Below, one piece after another: positions 8,688-17,968 of a stretch of DNA of 50,379 bases; positions within the stretch are counted from its first letter, which is position 1, and each line of letters starts with the position of its first letter. The notes beneath the pieces are model-generated. The model ran no database searches and was not told where the DNA came from. It worked only from the letters and a program-made list of their open reading frames with translations. The stretch is from NCBI GenBank assembly GCA_945900455.1, contig CAMDJH010000007.1, forward strand, positions 1-50,379. The letters run 5' to 3'. Origin of the DNA: Akkermansia muciniphila (lineage in GTDB: Bacteria; Verrucomicrobiota; Verrucomicrobiia; Limisphaerales; UBA9464). The position numbers and the translations under genes are program-made.

Positions 8688-10040
8688 ATGCTTCCGATCG
8701 CACCATGGATTTCGCGAGCGAAGTCGAGATTTTTTGACCGACTCAAGCGGCACCCGGTCGCTTGGGCGCGCGCCCATGCCGCGCTGTCACGGTATCCGTT
8801 GCCGCCGGGTGACTTCGTGACGCTCGACCTCCTCGAGAAGACAGATCGGGATGCGATCCGTCGGCGGGCCGACGCGCTGGGACCCGTGTTCAAGGGAATC
8901 GCCTGGAATGAGTTGTGCATCTGTATTGTCGGGCTCGACCGTTGCCGGCTGTTCACGGAGGCGCACCGCGCGGACCTGCGGGTCCTCTCGCTGCAACTCG
9001 ATCATCTCATCCCGAAGGGCTTCTTCTGCGCGATGGAGGGAGCCGACCATCGGGACATCCGCCGCGCCACCCATCGAGCTCTGCGCGGCTGCCCGGTCGC
9101 GCCACAGGATTCATTCCCGAACGAAACCGTGCTCGAAGCCATTGCCACCGGGGCACTGCGCAACTACGCCGACCGGGCCGCCGAACATGCCAATCCCGCG
9201 GCTGCTTACACCGCCGCGATGTCGTCCATCGCGACGTCGATGTTGACCTGGATGTTTTTCGGAGCCGAGCCGGGAACAGCCGAGCATCAACGGTTCCTTG
9301 CCTACTTCCACGAGCTCGGTCCGAACGGCCTCGTTTGGAACCCCCAGAAACGGGAGGAGAATGCCTTCCGGGCGTTCCGTGATGATTTGTGGTGCGAGGT
9401 CGAGGCCCTGCGGGCGGGCACAGGAAAGCTGTCGAGCGAGGGAATGTTGGCGCGAATGGTCAAGGATGGAACCTTAGATGAATCGATGCTCGGCAATCTC
9501 ATCTATCAGGTCGAGATGGCACGTTCCGATCTGGAGAGCTTCTTCCGCTGGTTGACGCGCCACGCCAGCGATGACTCGATGCTGCTCGAGCGGATTGCCG
9601 CTGAAAACATGACGGATGGCGGCGCGTGCCCTCTGACGGAGGCCTTTGTGCTGGAGACATTGCGCACCGACCAGAGCGAGCGGGCGATGCGTCGCGCGGA
9701 ACGCGACATCGTGTTCGAGGGTTTCTTGATCCCACGGCACGCGATGATCCGGTTGTGCCTGTGGGAGTCTCACCATGCGGCAAGCTCTTTCGCGGATCCC
9801 CACCGCTTCGCCCCGCAACGGTTCCTGGCCGAGATGCCGGGGACCGACCGCTTCGCCCCATTCGGGGTCGATCATCACAAGTGCCCGTATGGCGGGGTCG
9901 CCACCCGGATCGGCGTGGTGTTCCTGCGGTCGCTGGCCCGCGGGTATCGAGTGACTGCTCTAACGAAGGGTCCCGCGGTGCGGGGTCCCAATCTCTGGGG
10001 TCCAGCTCCCGAATTCGCCGTGCAGCTCAGGCCCCGATGA
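8688..10040 (+). CDS. Cytochrome P450-like monooxygenase with atypical I-helix
   Basis: A 450-residue soluble P450. The K-helix ExxR is in FVLETLRTDQSER (about residue 322). The haem loop is FAPFGVDHHKCPYGGVATR with the proximal cysteine at about residue 399, and the meander has ADPHRFAPQRFL. The I-helix (about 272-291), YQVEMARSDLESFFRWLTRH, lacks the normal (A/G)Gx(D/E)T acid-alcohol pair, so oxygen activation may differ (peroxygenase-like or non-oxygenase chemistry); this is inference. No ferredoxin or reductase gene is nearby. The stop codon overlaps the start of a 2OG oxygenase gene (ATGA), so the two products are probably made together and act in one tailoring pathway. Confidence 0.85.
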   Translation: MLPIAPWISRAKSRFFDRLKRHPVAWARAHAALSRYPLPPGDFVTLDLLEKTDRDAIRRRADALGPVFKGIAWNELCICIVGLDRCRLFTEAHRADLRVLSLQLDHLIPKGFFCAMEGADHRDIRRATHRALRGCPVAPQDSFPNETVLEAIATGALRNYADRAAEHANPAAAYTAAMSSIATSMLTWMFFGAEPGTAEHQRFLAYFHELGPNGLVWNPQKREENAFRAFRDDLWCEVEALRAGTGKLSSEGMLARMVKDGTLDESMLGNLIYQVEMARSDLESFFRWLTRHASDDSMLLERIAAENMTDGGACPLTEAFVLETLRTDQSERAMRRAERDIVFEGFLIPRHAMIRLCLWESHHAASSFADPHRFAPQRFLAEMPGTDRFAPFGVDHHKCPYGGVATRIGVVFLRSLARGYRVTALTKGPAVRGPNLWGPAPEFAVQLRPR

Positions 10041-10921
10041 CGTTGGATGGTTTAGAATCGGCAGGACCCTTCACATCGATGAAACCACTTCCCGCACAGG
10101 CTGCATTGTACCAACCCCGCCAACTGGGCATTCGCCTCCAGCTCGACCCAAGAATTCCCGACTTGGGAGACGAGGATATTTCGTTATTACTGAAGCTGCT
10201 GGTTCAGCACGGCGTCCTCTGCATCGTCAACCAACCTTTGAACCCTCGTGAATTGCACGAGTTCACATCCCGATGGGGAGCGGTCGTCGAACTCCCGGCG
10301 GGACTGGCTCTCGCAAATCAGGAACCCGGCCTGCCCAGCATCACGCGCGTGGGCAACATCTGTCCCGACGCCAGCATTATCCCGTCCATGCGGTTCGCCG
10401 AATACTGGCATCACGACGGCGATTTCTGGCCGTCCGGTCAGAATTTCATCGTGAACTTTCTGAGCAGCGTTCGAGTACCGATCGTAGGAGGGCACACGGG
10501 ATTCCTGGATTCCAGACTGGCGTACGAGAGGCTCGAGGAGCCTCACCGATCGGGGTTGGAAGGGGCGACGATAACGGTCCGGGCATCGCAAATCAGCGAC
10601 TTCAAGAAGGCCGCTCCCCACGAGCTGCCACCCGATGTTCAGCATCCGGTCCTATTTCCGCACCCCTTGACCCAGCAACTCGCCCTGTATTTACCCGATT
10701 CTTCCACAGGGATTCAGAAGAAGGACGGGCAGTTTTGGGGGACCGTTGAATCGCTCGTCGAATCGTCGCAGCAAAAGGTGGGTATTGTCGAACACGCATG
10801 GGCGGAAGGTGATTTGGTGGTCATGGATAACCTGCAGGTCATGCACCGCGGCATGGGTGGATATGGTGATCACCCTCGACTGCTGTACCGCTGCCAGGCC
10901 CGAATTCAGGGCCCTCGGTAG
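10037..10921 (+). CDS. TauD/TfdA-family Fe(II)/2-oxoglutarate-dependent oxygenase
   Basis: A 294-residue oxygenase starting at an ATG that shares ATGA with the P450 stop codon. The iron facial triad is visible: HxD at His125-Asp127 in [13 protein letters not shown], and a distal histidine in [13 protein letters not shown] near residue 265, followed by the 2-oxoglutarate-binding arginine in RLLYRCQ. The central [13 protein letters not shown] and [14 protein letters not shown] are the TauD core strands. The compact pattern resembles PvcB/IsnB-type enzymes of isonitrile pathways as well as general TauD proteins, but no isonitrile synthase (PvcA/IsnA) is in the window. The frame is open far upstream inside the P450 gene, which is not coding in that frame. 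Confidence 0.88.
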   Translation: MTLDGLESAGPFTSMKPLPAQAALYQPRQLGIRLQLDPRIPDLGDEDISLLLKLLVQHGVLCIVNQPLNPRELHEFTSRWGAVVELPAGLALANQEPGLPSITRVGNICPDASIIPSMRFAEYWHHDGDFWPSGQNFIVNFLSSVRVPIVGGHTGFLDSRLAYERLEEPHRSGLEGATITVRASQISDFKKAAPHELPPDVQHPVLFPHPLTQQLALYLPDSSTGIQKKDGQFWGTVESLVESSQQKVGIVEHAWAEGDLVVMDNLQVMHRGMGGYGDHPRLLYRCQARIQGPR

Positions 10922-11034
10922 TGTTCGAAGCGGGGGTGATGGATGGACACATCCGGCCAATCAAGTCTCGCTATAAACTCATATCGACGCCCGCTCCGAT
11001 TCCGCTTGCAGCGGGAAATCATGGAAAATACTGT

Positions 11035-11048
11035 CTCGCGAGCGCGAG
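11035..11048. promoter_or_regulatory. GC-rich palindrome upstream of prepilin gene
   Basis: CTCGCG-AG-CGCGAG, a perfect 6-bp inverted repeat 41 bases before the prepilin start. A smaller hairpin, CCGCT-TGC-AGCGG, lies at 11002-11014. Either could be an operator or part of a weak terminator for the P450/2OG pair, though there is no T-run. Confidence 0.2.
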
Positions 11049-11088
11049 AATCCGCGGGGGATCGTTAAACTCCAGGCCTTCTATATTC

Positions 11089-11901
11089 ATGCAAGCTTTC
11101 TCAAGATTTTTCCGGGGCCGCGACGCCCGCGCATTCACCCTCATCGAACTCCTCGTTGTGATTGCGATCATCGCCATTCTTGCGGGCATGCTCTTGCCGG
11201 CGTTGGCAAAAGCCAAGGGGAACGCCCAGGGGATCAAGTGCCTCTCCAATATGCGCAACTGGGGTCTGGCGACGCAGATGTACGCCGATGACAGCGGGGA
11301 TCGTATCCCGTTGTTCGGTGACCTTTCGTCTGATTATACGGCACCGTTCTGGCACTCGAAGCTTGCGCCCTACGTCTCCAAGCAGGCGAACACTGGAAAG
11401 GTGAGCTTTGACAAGACCGCCATCTACAATGATGAGCTGCGGAAATGTCCGGGCGGAAGCACCGGGCCCATTCCCTTCGGCCGATCGACGTCAACCGGTC
11501 CTTCGACAAACTGGAACTGCTGGATCGGCGCGAACTTCGGCGCCTTCGGATCGCCTTTGAGCGGCCCATTCTACTATGGCGACACCACACCGCCCCTGAA
11601 GATTGCACGCATTCGCCGCCCCTCGGATGCAATGATGTTCATGGATACGGTATCGCACTACGTCTATTCACCCGTGGATGCCAACTACCACTTTACGGTG
11701 GATGCAAACAAAGACGGCGTCGTCGATACCATGCCGCAGTATCCAGACACGCCTTTTAATTATGGCCGGCCTACGGTGCACAACAACGGAGCCAACGTGA
11801 CACTGCTCGACGGGCACATCGAGCGCGTGGCGTTCAAGGTGCTCTGGGCCGTGGACTCAAAGAAGAATGTCACGCATTCGTTCTGGTACATGGAGGATTG
11901 A
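11089..11901 (+). CDS. Prepilin-type protein with N-terminal methylation site and H-X9-DG motif
   Basis: The start at 11089 gives [20 protein letters not shown], a short basic leader followed by the type IV prepilin cleavage/methylation site (cleavage before FTLIE) and a hydrophobic helix [18 protein letters not shown]. Total is 270 residues. The C-terminal [13 protein letters not shown] fits the H-X9-DG signature common in large paralogous families of Planctomycetota and Verrucomicrobiota. It should be a pseudopilin-like secreted or envelope protein processed by a prepilin peptidase, but no secretion genes are next to it, so it is an orphan. The frame extends upstream to 10921, but that extension has no prepilin logic. 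It converges on the DUF1015 gene. Confidence 0.88.
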   Translation: MQAFSRFFRGRDARAFTLIELLVVIAIIAILAGMLLPALAKAKGNAQGIKCLSNMRNWGLATQMYADDSGDRIPLFGDLSSDYTAPFWHSKLAPYVSKQANTGKVSFDKTAIYNDELRKCPGGSTGPIPFGRSTSTGPSTNWNCWIGANFGAFGSPLSGPFYYGDTTPPLKIARIRRPSDAMMFMDTVSHYVYSPVDANYHFTVDANKDGVVDTMPQYPDTPFNYGRPTVHNNGANVTLLDGHIERVAFKVLWAVDSKKNVTHSFWYMED

Positions 11902-11934
11902 GACACTCCCACCGGCCTCCGCCACCCGCTCCTT

Positions 11935-13149
11935 TCAGAGCAGATGGCAAAACATCCCATCGCGCAGCTTCGGCTCAAACCACGTGCTCTTGGGGGGCAT
12001 GATCCCGCCCCCGTCCGCGATGGCCATCAAGTCTTCAATCCCCGTCGGGAACATTGAGAAGGCGCAGGCATATTCGCCCTCATTCACGAGCCTCTCCAAC
12101 TCGCGGGGACCACGAATACCTCCGACAAAATTGATCCGCTTGCTCGTCCGCGGATCCGCAATGCCAAAGAGCGGCTCCAGGACGAGTTTCTGAAGCAAGG
12201 TCACGTCCAGCCCTTCGATCGGATCCGACACCTGGGTAACCGTTTCGCGAAACACCAGCGCCTGCCAGCGCCCTTCCATGTAGAGGCCGATTTGATGCTT
12301 GCGCCGGGGCCGGGAGCCATCTCCGGATTCGGATTGAAATATGCCTTCCAGGGCCGCGAACAATCCAGCTGCCGTCTGCCCATTGAAATCCTTCAAAACC
12401 CGGTTGTAGGGCAGGATCTGCATCTGACGATGGGGGAAAATCACCGAGAGAAACCGGCCGCTCTGCCCCGCGCCAGCTCGCGTCTGGAAGACCCGGGCTG
12501 CGGCAGCACTGCGGTGGTGGCCGTCGGCGATATACAAAAAAGGAATCTTCGCAAACTCGGTCTCGATGAACCGGATATCTCCCTGATCGGTGACGTTCCA
12601 CGAAGTGTGCCGGACACCATCCGCCGCCGTAAAATCCACCGCCGGAGTTTTCGTCACCGTCCGGTCCACAAAATCATCGATTGCCTGAATGGCCCGATAC
12701 GTAAGAAACACGGGACCCGTTTGTGAATCAAGAGCTTCGATATGACGAACCCGATCGTCTTCCTTGTCCGGCCGAGTCAGTTCATGCTTCTTGACCCCCC
12801 CCGCCAAGTACTCCTGGCAACTGGCGGTGGCCACCAACCCTACCTGCACGTGCGACCCCATGATCTGGCGGTACAGATAGAAGGCAGATTGCACATCCTG
12901 CCGGAGACAGTCATCGCGAATCAGACGGGTAAAGTTTTCACGGCCTTTCGCGTAGACCGCAGGCGAATAGAGATCAGCGCCCGGCGGAAGATCAATCTCG
13001 GGTTTGCTAACGTGGAGGAAACTCAGGGGGTTTTCGCGAGCGAGCACGCGCGCCTCATCCGATGACATGACGTCGTACGGGAGCTCGCAAATGCTGCGCG
13101 CAAGATCTGCGCGCGGACGGAGGGCGGCAAACGGCCGGACCGAAGCCAT
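11935..13149 (-). CDS. DUF1015 family protein
   Basis: A 404-residue cytosolic protein of the DUF1015 family. Recognised from the N-terminal VRPFAALRPRADLARSICELPYDVMSS, the NPLSFLHVSKPEID segment, the KKHELTRPDKEDDRVRHIEA stretch, the IADGHHRSAAAARV motif with paired histidines, and FPHRQMQILPYNRVLKD. The biochemical activity is unknown. The family is often encoded near serine or amino-acid metabolism genes, which is not the case here. It begins 2 bases after the stop codon of the FKBP gene on the same strand, so the two are almost certainly co-transcribed. Confidence 0.88.
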   Translation of the reverse strand: MASVRPFAALRPRADLARSICELPYDVMSSDEARVLARENPLSFLHVSKPEIDLPPGADLYSPAVYAKGRENFTRLIRDDCLRQDVQSAFYLYRQIMGSHVQVGLVATASCQEYLAGGVKKHELTRPDKEDDRVRHIEALDSQTGPVFLTYRAIQAIDDFVDRTVTKTPAVDFTAADGVRHTSWNVTDQGDIRFIETEFAKIPFLYIADGHHRSAAAARVFQTRAGAGQSGRFLSVIFPHRQMQILPYNRVLKDFNGQTAAGLFAALEGIFQSESGDGSRPRRKHQIGLYMEGRWQALVFRETVTQVSDPIEGLDVTLLQKLVLEPLFGIADPRTSKRINFVGGIRGPRELERLVNEGEYACAFSMFPTGIEDLMAIADGGGIMPPKSTWFEPKLRDGMFCHLL

Positions 13150-13151
13150 TG

Positions 13152-14036
13152 TTACTTCTTCCCCTTCGCGGCCTCCGCTTCTTTCTGCAGCTTTTCAACA
13201 TCCGACGCTTTGATCACTTCGATCTTGGCTCCCTTCTTGAGCTCCTCCGCGCTCGGAACCTTGATGATGTCACTCGTGACAGCCCCCTGCGCTCCCTGGG
13301 CGACCTCGGCTACCGGCTTGGCCTTGATCTCGAGCAACTCGATGTCGAAGATCAAGGTGGCGTTGGGACCGATATCCGCACCGGCACCCCGTTCGCCGTA
13401 GGCGAGCTCGGAAGGTATGAACAACTGCCACTTGGAACCTTTCTTCATCAGTTGCAACGCTTCCGTCCAGCCTTTGATCACCCCATTAACAGGGAATTCA
13501 GCGGGCTTGCCACGCTTGACCGAGCTATCGAATTCCGTACCACTGATCAATGTGCCACGGTAATGGGTGACGACTGTGTCATCGGCCTTCGGCATCGCTC
13601 CCGATCCTTCGGTGAGAACTTTGTATTGAAGACCGGAAGCCGTGGTCTTGACGCCCTCCTTGCCTTTGTTCTCTCCGAGGAATTTCTGGCCTTCGACTTT
13701 GTTCTTTTCGCCCAGTTCCTTTTTCTTGACCTCGCCCTTCGCCCGGAGGTCCTGCTGATAGGTGGTCATCACCTGCCGGGCCTCCGTCTCGTTCAGCAAC
13801 GGGGTTTTCCCGGCTGCCAAATCGTCAATAGCCCGCTTCAGCATGTCGGCATTCATCTCGGCACCCTGCCGCTTCATCATGGTGGCGATGTTCAAGCCAT
13901 AGGCGTAACCCACGCGGTCCTTCGTATCCTTGAGTATTTTAGCGGCTTCAGGGTTGGAAGGCGGCGCAGGATCTTCTGCGTGCAAGAATGCGGACAAGAG
14001 TCCGGCGGCGACGAGTGCGGAAACAGCGAGTTTCAT
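13152..14036 (-). CDS. Exported FKBP-type peptidyl-prolyl cis-trans isomerase
   Basis: The start at 14036 gives MKLAVSALVAAGLLSAFLHA, a Sec signal peptide, then a Mip/FkpA-like helical dimerisation domain (about residues 25-135; SYAYGLN-type start, here VGYAYGLNIATMMKRQG). The FKBP catalytic domain spans about 150-240: GLQYKVLTEGSG, VVTHYRGTLISGTEFDSS, VIKGWTEALQLMKKGSKW and IPSELAYGERG. The enzyme assists folding of periplasmic proteins. A charged tail of about 50 residues after the domain (ending EKLQKEAEAAKGKK) is unusual. Total is 294 residues. The frame is open to 14213, but only the 14036 start places the signal peptide correctly. The DUF1015 gene follows after 2 bases. Confidence 0.92.
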   Translation of the reverse strand: MKLAVSALVAAGLLSAFLHAEDPAPPSNPEAAKILKDTKDRVGYAYGLNIATMMKRQGAEMNADMLKRAIDDLAAGKTPLLNETEARQVMTTYQQDLRAKGEVKKKELGEKNKVEGQKFLGENKGKEGVKTTASGLQYKVLTEGSGAMPKADDTVVTHYRGTLISGTEFDSSVKRGKPAEFPVNGVIKGWTEALQLMKKGSKWQLFIPSELAYGERGAGADIGPNATLIFDIELLEIKAKPVAEVAQGAQGAVTSDIIKVPSAEELKKGAKIEVIKASDVEKLQKEAEAAKGKK

Positions 14037-14281
14037 AGTGTTCAAGCCGCCTCCGGTTTCATTACCGGGCGGCGAGCACGGGTTGTGTAGCAGGGGAAGC
14101 GGGTGAAGTCTAGAGTCTCTGAAAGGGAAAAGACTCCCTCCCCGGCCGTTGGATCGGCGAGATCCCCCGCCATTGGATTCAATACCACCCGGTGGATATC
14201 CGCCCGAGGCCACCCAACTACCGTCCGATCGCCGCCATTTCCTCTTTGGTTTTTGCCGAAGGTCATTAAATCTCTTGCCGG

Positions 14282-16879
14282 ATGTCCTCTGAATCGCCCC
14301 TCACACCCATGATGGCTCAGTATCGGCGCATCAAGGGCGAATTGCCCAAGGATACGCTCCTGCTCTTCCGCCTGGGCGACTTCTACGAAATGTTTTTTGA
14401 GGACGCACAGGAAGGCGCTCAACTCCTGAACGTCGCTCTTACCAAACGCGGCGCCATTCCCATGTGCGGCATCCCACACCATGCCGCCAATGGATACATT
14501 ACCCGCATTCTGAAGGCCGGCAAAAAGGTCGCAATTTGCGACCAGATGGAAGATGCCCGGCCTGGAAAACTGGTGCAACGGGAGGTGACCGCGATTCTGA
14601 GCCCGGGAACCCACTTTGACGACCGCCTGCTCATCGCGGACCGGAACAACTTCCTCGCCTCCATCTGCACCGCGGGTAAAACCTTTGGCCTCGCGGTCGT
14701 GGACCTCACCACCGGTGATTTTCGGGCCACCGAACTGGAAGACTCCAAGGGACTCCTCGGTGAACTCGAACGACTCCGACCCGCAGAATTGATTTACCCG
14801 TCCGGGGACAATTCATTGCGCGACCTTTTGGCCGAAGTGCGCGGACACTCCAATGGTCACGATGACTGGACGTTTCTAGCGGATACCGCCGTGTTCACCC
14901 TCCACGAACACTTTAAGGTTGCCACCCTGGACGGGTTCGGTTTGCGCAATCGCCCCGCAGCCGTCGGAGCCGCCGGTGCCGTCCTGCATTATCTCGTCCA
15001 GCACTTGAGACGAGACGTTACGCACCTCACCCGGCTCCTGAGCTATCAGGTCACCGACCATCTGGTGCTGGACGGCATTTCCCTGCGCAATCTGGAAATT
15101 CTTGAGCCGCTGCATCGCGATTCAGCCCGCAACACCACGCTGTTCAGCACATTAAATAAAACGATCACCCCGATGGGAGCCCGGCGGCTCCGCGACTGGC
15201 TGACTCAGCCACTTTCGGCAGAAGCCCCGATCCATTCTCGTCAGGAGGCCGTCCAGACCTGGTTGGATCACCCTGGCCCGATGGAGGCATTTCGCACAAA
15301 AGTCGCGGGTGTTCGCGACCTCGAAAGAACTCTGGGGCGATTGAGTCTCGGCAGTGGCAACGGCCGCGATCTGCAGGCCCTTCGCATGGCGCTGGACCAG
15401 GTGCCACCGATTCGCGGGATACTTCTTCAGCTGGAGGGAACCCCCTCCGTAGCCTCTCAGGAATCCCTGCGAGATCTCATAAGGGAAGAGACGGCAATCC
15501 AACCCGACAGCCTCCTGGCCGATCTCACCTCGCAGTTATGCGAGCTGCCCGCCCTCGTTGAACTCCTCGCCCGCGCCATCGCGGAGGAACCCCCCCTGGC
15601 GGTTAAGGAAGGTGGCCTCATCCGCGAGGGATTCAGCGACGAACTCGACACCTTGCGGTCCGCCTCACGCGACGGCCGAGAATGGCTTGCGCGACTGCAA
15701 CAGGACGAGATTGCACGCACCGGCATTCCGTCCCTGAAAGTCGGGTTTAATTCCGTGTTCGGATACTTTATCGAAATCACCAAGGCCAATTTGCCCAAGG
15801 TTCCCCCGGAATACACGCGAAAGCAGACCATCGCCAATGGGGAACGGTTCATCACGCCCGAATTAAAGGCGATGGAGTCGAAGATTCTCGGTGCGCAGGA
15901 AAGGGCCGAGAAACTTGAATACGAACTCTTCCTGAAAGTCCGCGAAGAGGTACTCGCTCAGCTCCGGCCCATCCAGCAGACAGCGGCAGCGGTCGCTCAA
16001 CTCGATGTCCTCGCAGCCTTTGCCGAAAACGCCCGGTTGCAGAACTGGATCCGGCCCCACGTCGGCGATCAGGGAATCCTACACATCGAAGCAGGCCGTC
16101 ACCCAGTCCTTGATCAGGTTCTGGCCGCCACCGGCGGCGAACGGTTCGTTCCCAACGACACCCAACTCGGCACAACCATGGCCGATGCACCCGTCGTTCA
16201 ATTGGCGCTCATCACGGGTCCCAACATGGCCGGCAAGAGTACTTATATCCGCCAGGTGGCGTTGATCGCCCTGCTCGCCCATACCGGATGTTTTGTCCCA
16301 GCCACCCGCGCTCGGATCGATCTGCTCGACCGCATCTTTACTCGCATCGGCGCCAGTGACGATCTGTCGCGCGGGCAAAGCACGTTCATGGTCGAAATGA
16401 GCGAGGCCGCCAATATTCTCAATAATGCGACCCGCCGAAGCTTGGTGATCCTCGACGAAATCGGACGCGGGACAAGCACCTTTGATGGCTTGAGCCTAGC
16501 CTGGAGCATCGTCGAGCACCTGCACCATCAGGTTGGAGCCAAAACCCTCTTCGCCACTCACTACCACGAATTGACCGAGTTGGCCCGCAAGCTGCCCCGG
16601 GTGCGAAACTACAATGTGGCAGTCCGTGAATGGAACGATCAGATCGTCTTCCTGCACCAGATCGTGGAAGGTGCCGCCGACAAAAGCTACGGCATCCAAG
16701 TGGCCCGTCTTGCCGGTGTGCCGAAATCCGTGATCGACCGCGCCAAAGAGATTCTCCGCAATCTCGAAGAGTCTGAGCTTACCCCGGAAGGTCAACCGCG
16801 TCGCGGCCAGCGGCATCGAGCTGAGCGAAACAAACTCCAGGAACTAACCCCTCCTCCACAGCTGGATCTGTTTTCTTAG
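14282..16879 (+). CDS. mutS: DNA mismatch repair protein MutS
   Basis: An 865-residue MutS. The mismatch-reading phenylalanine/glutamate are in LGDFYEMFFEDA near residue 37. The connector and lever domains follow, then the ATPase: Walker A GPNMAGKSTYIRQ (about 645), the MSEAANIL signature, Walker B LVILDEIGRGTSTFDG, and the switch histidine in FATHYHELTEL. The C-terminus ends PPQLDLFS, a good beta-clamp-binding sequence. MutS recognises replication errors and recruits MutL; no mutL is in the window. The ATG at 14282 gives a normal start. The last four bases overlap the convergent hpnA-like gene. Confidence 0.97.
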   Translation: MSSESPLTPMMAQYRRIKGELPKDTLLLFRLGDFYEMFFEDAQEGAQLLNVALTKRGAIPMCGIPHHAANGYITRILKAGKKVAICDQMEDARPGKLVQREVTAILSPGTHFDDRLLIADRNNFLASICTAGKTFGLAVVDLTTGDFRATELEDSKGLLGELERLRPAELIYPSGDNSLRDLLAEVRGHSNGHDDWTFLADTAVFTLHEHFKVATLDGFGLRNRPAAVGAAGAVLHYLVQHLRRDVTHLTRLLSYQVTDHLVLDGISLRNLEILEPLHRDSARNTTLFSTLNKTITPMGARRLRDWLTQPLSAEAPIHSRQEAVQTWLDHPGPMEAFRTKVAGVRDLERTLGRLSLGSGNGRDLQALRMALDQVPPIRGILLQLEGTPSVASQESLRDLIREETAIQPDSLLADLTSQLCELPALVELLARAIAEEPPLAVKEGGLIREGFSDELDTLRSASRDGREWLARLQQDEIARTGIPSLKVGFNSVFGYFIEITKANLPKVPPEYTRKQTIANGERFITPELKAMESKILGAQERAEKLEYELFLKVREEVLAQLRPIQQTAAAVAQLDVLAAFAENARLQNWIRPHVGDQGILHIEAGRHPVLDQVLAATGGERFVPNDTQLGTTMADAPVVQLALITGPNMAGKSTYIRQVALIALLAHTGCFVPATRARIDLLDRIFTRIGASDDLSRGQSTFMVEMSEAANILNNATRRSLVILDEIGRGTSTFDGLSLAWSIVEHLHHQVGAKTLFATHYHELTELARKLPRVRNYNVAVREWNDQIVFLHQIVEGAADKSYGIQVARLAGVPKSVIDRAKEILRNLEESELTPEGQPRRGQRHRAERNKLQELTPPPQLDLFS

Positions 16880-17901
16880 GCATCCGATTTTTTTCCCACG
16901 TAGCCGTGGAGCCGAAACCAGTCGACAGCCTCCCGCAAGGCTTGCTGTGGAGGCGTCTGGGGTAGTCCAAGTTCCTGAACCGCTTTGCTCGGATTATACC
17001 ACATTCTGTGCCGCGCCATACGAACCCCGGCGAGCGGGGCTCGCGGGGGACGGTGCGTCAGCCGCGAGATCCATTCATCCGCGTGGGCGGCACCCAATGC
17101 GAGAGCGAATGGAAGCTGAAACCGAGGAGCGGGAACTCCGGAGATTTCCGACAGCACCTGAAACCCCTGCTGCAGGGTCCAGTTGCCGGATTCGTTTCCG
17201 AGGATATACCTCTCGCCCACCCGGCCCCTCTCTGCCGCCAGAATGTGCCCCACGGCGACGTCTCGAACAGATACCCAATTTAGACCCGTGTCCAGATAGG
17301 CCGGCATCGCTCGATTCAGAAAGTCAACGATCACCTGGCCCGTTGGCGTCGGCTTCACGTCGCGGGGTCCAACCGGGGCACTCGGGTTCACGATCACAAC
17401 CGGTGCCCCTTCTGCCGCGAGTTGACGCACGGCCACTTCGGCCTGCCACTTGGAACGTTTGTAGTGACTCGACATCTGTGACTCGCCCACCCGGGTCTGC
17501 TCGTCCGTCGGTATGAAATTTCCCGATGCATCCCGTTTGGGGAGCCCGATGCACCCCGTCGTGCTGGTGTAAACGATGCGTGAACACCGTGCCTTCACGG
17601 CTGCGCGTATCACCTTCTGCGTCCCCACCACATTCGCTTTGTACATGGGACCGTAGTCGGGCAGCCACAGCGCGTATCGAGCCGCCAAGTGGAAACACCA
17701 ATCGCACCCCTGCATGAGCGCGGCCAAGTCATCGGAACGGTCGGTGATATCCCCTGTCACCCGTTCATATTCGATCCCCTCAATTCCGCGAAGATCGGCC
17801 CCTGGCCGCAACAAGGCCCGCACTCGGTGGCCGCGAGCCACGAGTTCATGAAGAAGATTGGCGCCGATAAACCCAGAGCCGCCCGTAAGAAAACACGTCA
17901 C
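16876..17901 (-). CDS. hpnA: NAD-dependent epimerase/dehydratase, HpnA-like
   Basis: A 341-residue extended short-chain dehydrogenase. Rossmann motif TGGSGFIGANLLHEL at the N-terminus; catalytic YxxxK in SSHYKRSKWQAEV; and the stretches VVIVNPSAPVGPRDVKPTPT and MPAYLDTGLNWVSVRDVAVGH, which match the hopanoid-associated sugar epimerase HpnA closely. HpnA is usually found with squalene/hopene cyclase genes and linked to hopanoid side-chain sugar chemistry, but no other hpn gene is in this window, so a general dihydroflavonol-reductase-like role is possible. It converges on mutS with a 4-base overlap. The lipoprotein gene is 67 bases upstream on the same strand. Confidence 0.8.
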   Translation of the reverse strand: MTCFLTGGSGFIGANLLHELVARGHRVRALLRPGADLRGIEGIEYERVTGDITDRSDDLAALMQGCDWCFHLAARYALWLPDYGPMYKANVVGTQKVIRAAVKARCSRIVYTSTTGCIGLPKRDASGNFIPTDEQTRVGESQMSSHYKRSKWQAEVAVRQLAAEGAPVVIVNPSAPVGPRDVKPTPTGQVIVDFLNRAMPAYLDTGLNWVSVRDVAVGHILAAERGRVGERYILGNESGNWTLQQGFQVLSEISGVPAPRFQLPFALALGAAHADEWISRLTHRPPRAPLAGVRMARHRMWYNPSKAVQELGLPQTPPQQALREAVDWFRLHGYVGKKSDA

Positions 17902-17968
17902 GGTATCCTGAATGCACGCCCGTCTCCGTTGATGAGGGCGGGCGAATTGCAGCCGGGACTATACGTTC

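Noticed and set aside
9626-10036. Upstream extension of the 2OG oxygenase frame into the P450 gene
   Set aside because: The P450 frame carries ExxR and the haem loop there; the oxygenase family begins after the ATG at 10037.
13149-14090. 313-codon frame antisense to the FKBP gene
   Set aside because: The FKBP reading is unambiguous; the antisense frame has no signal or motif.
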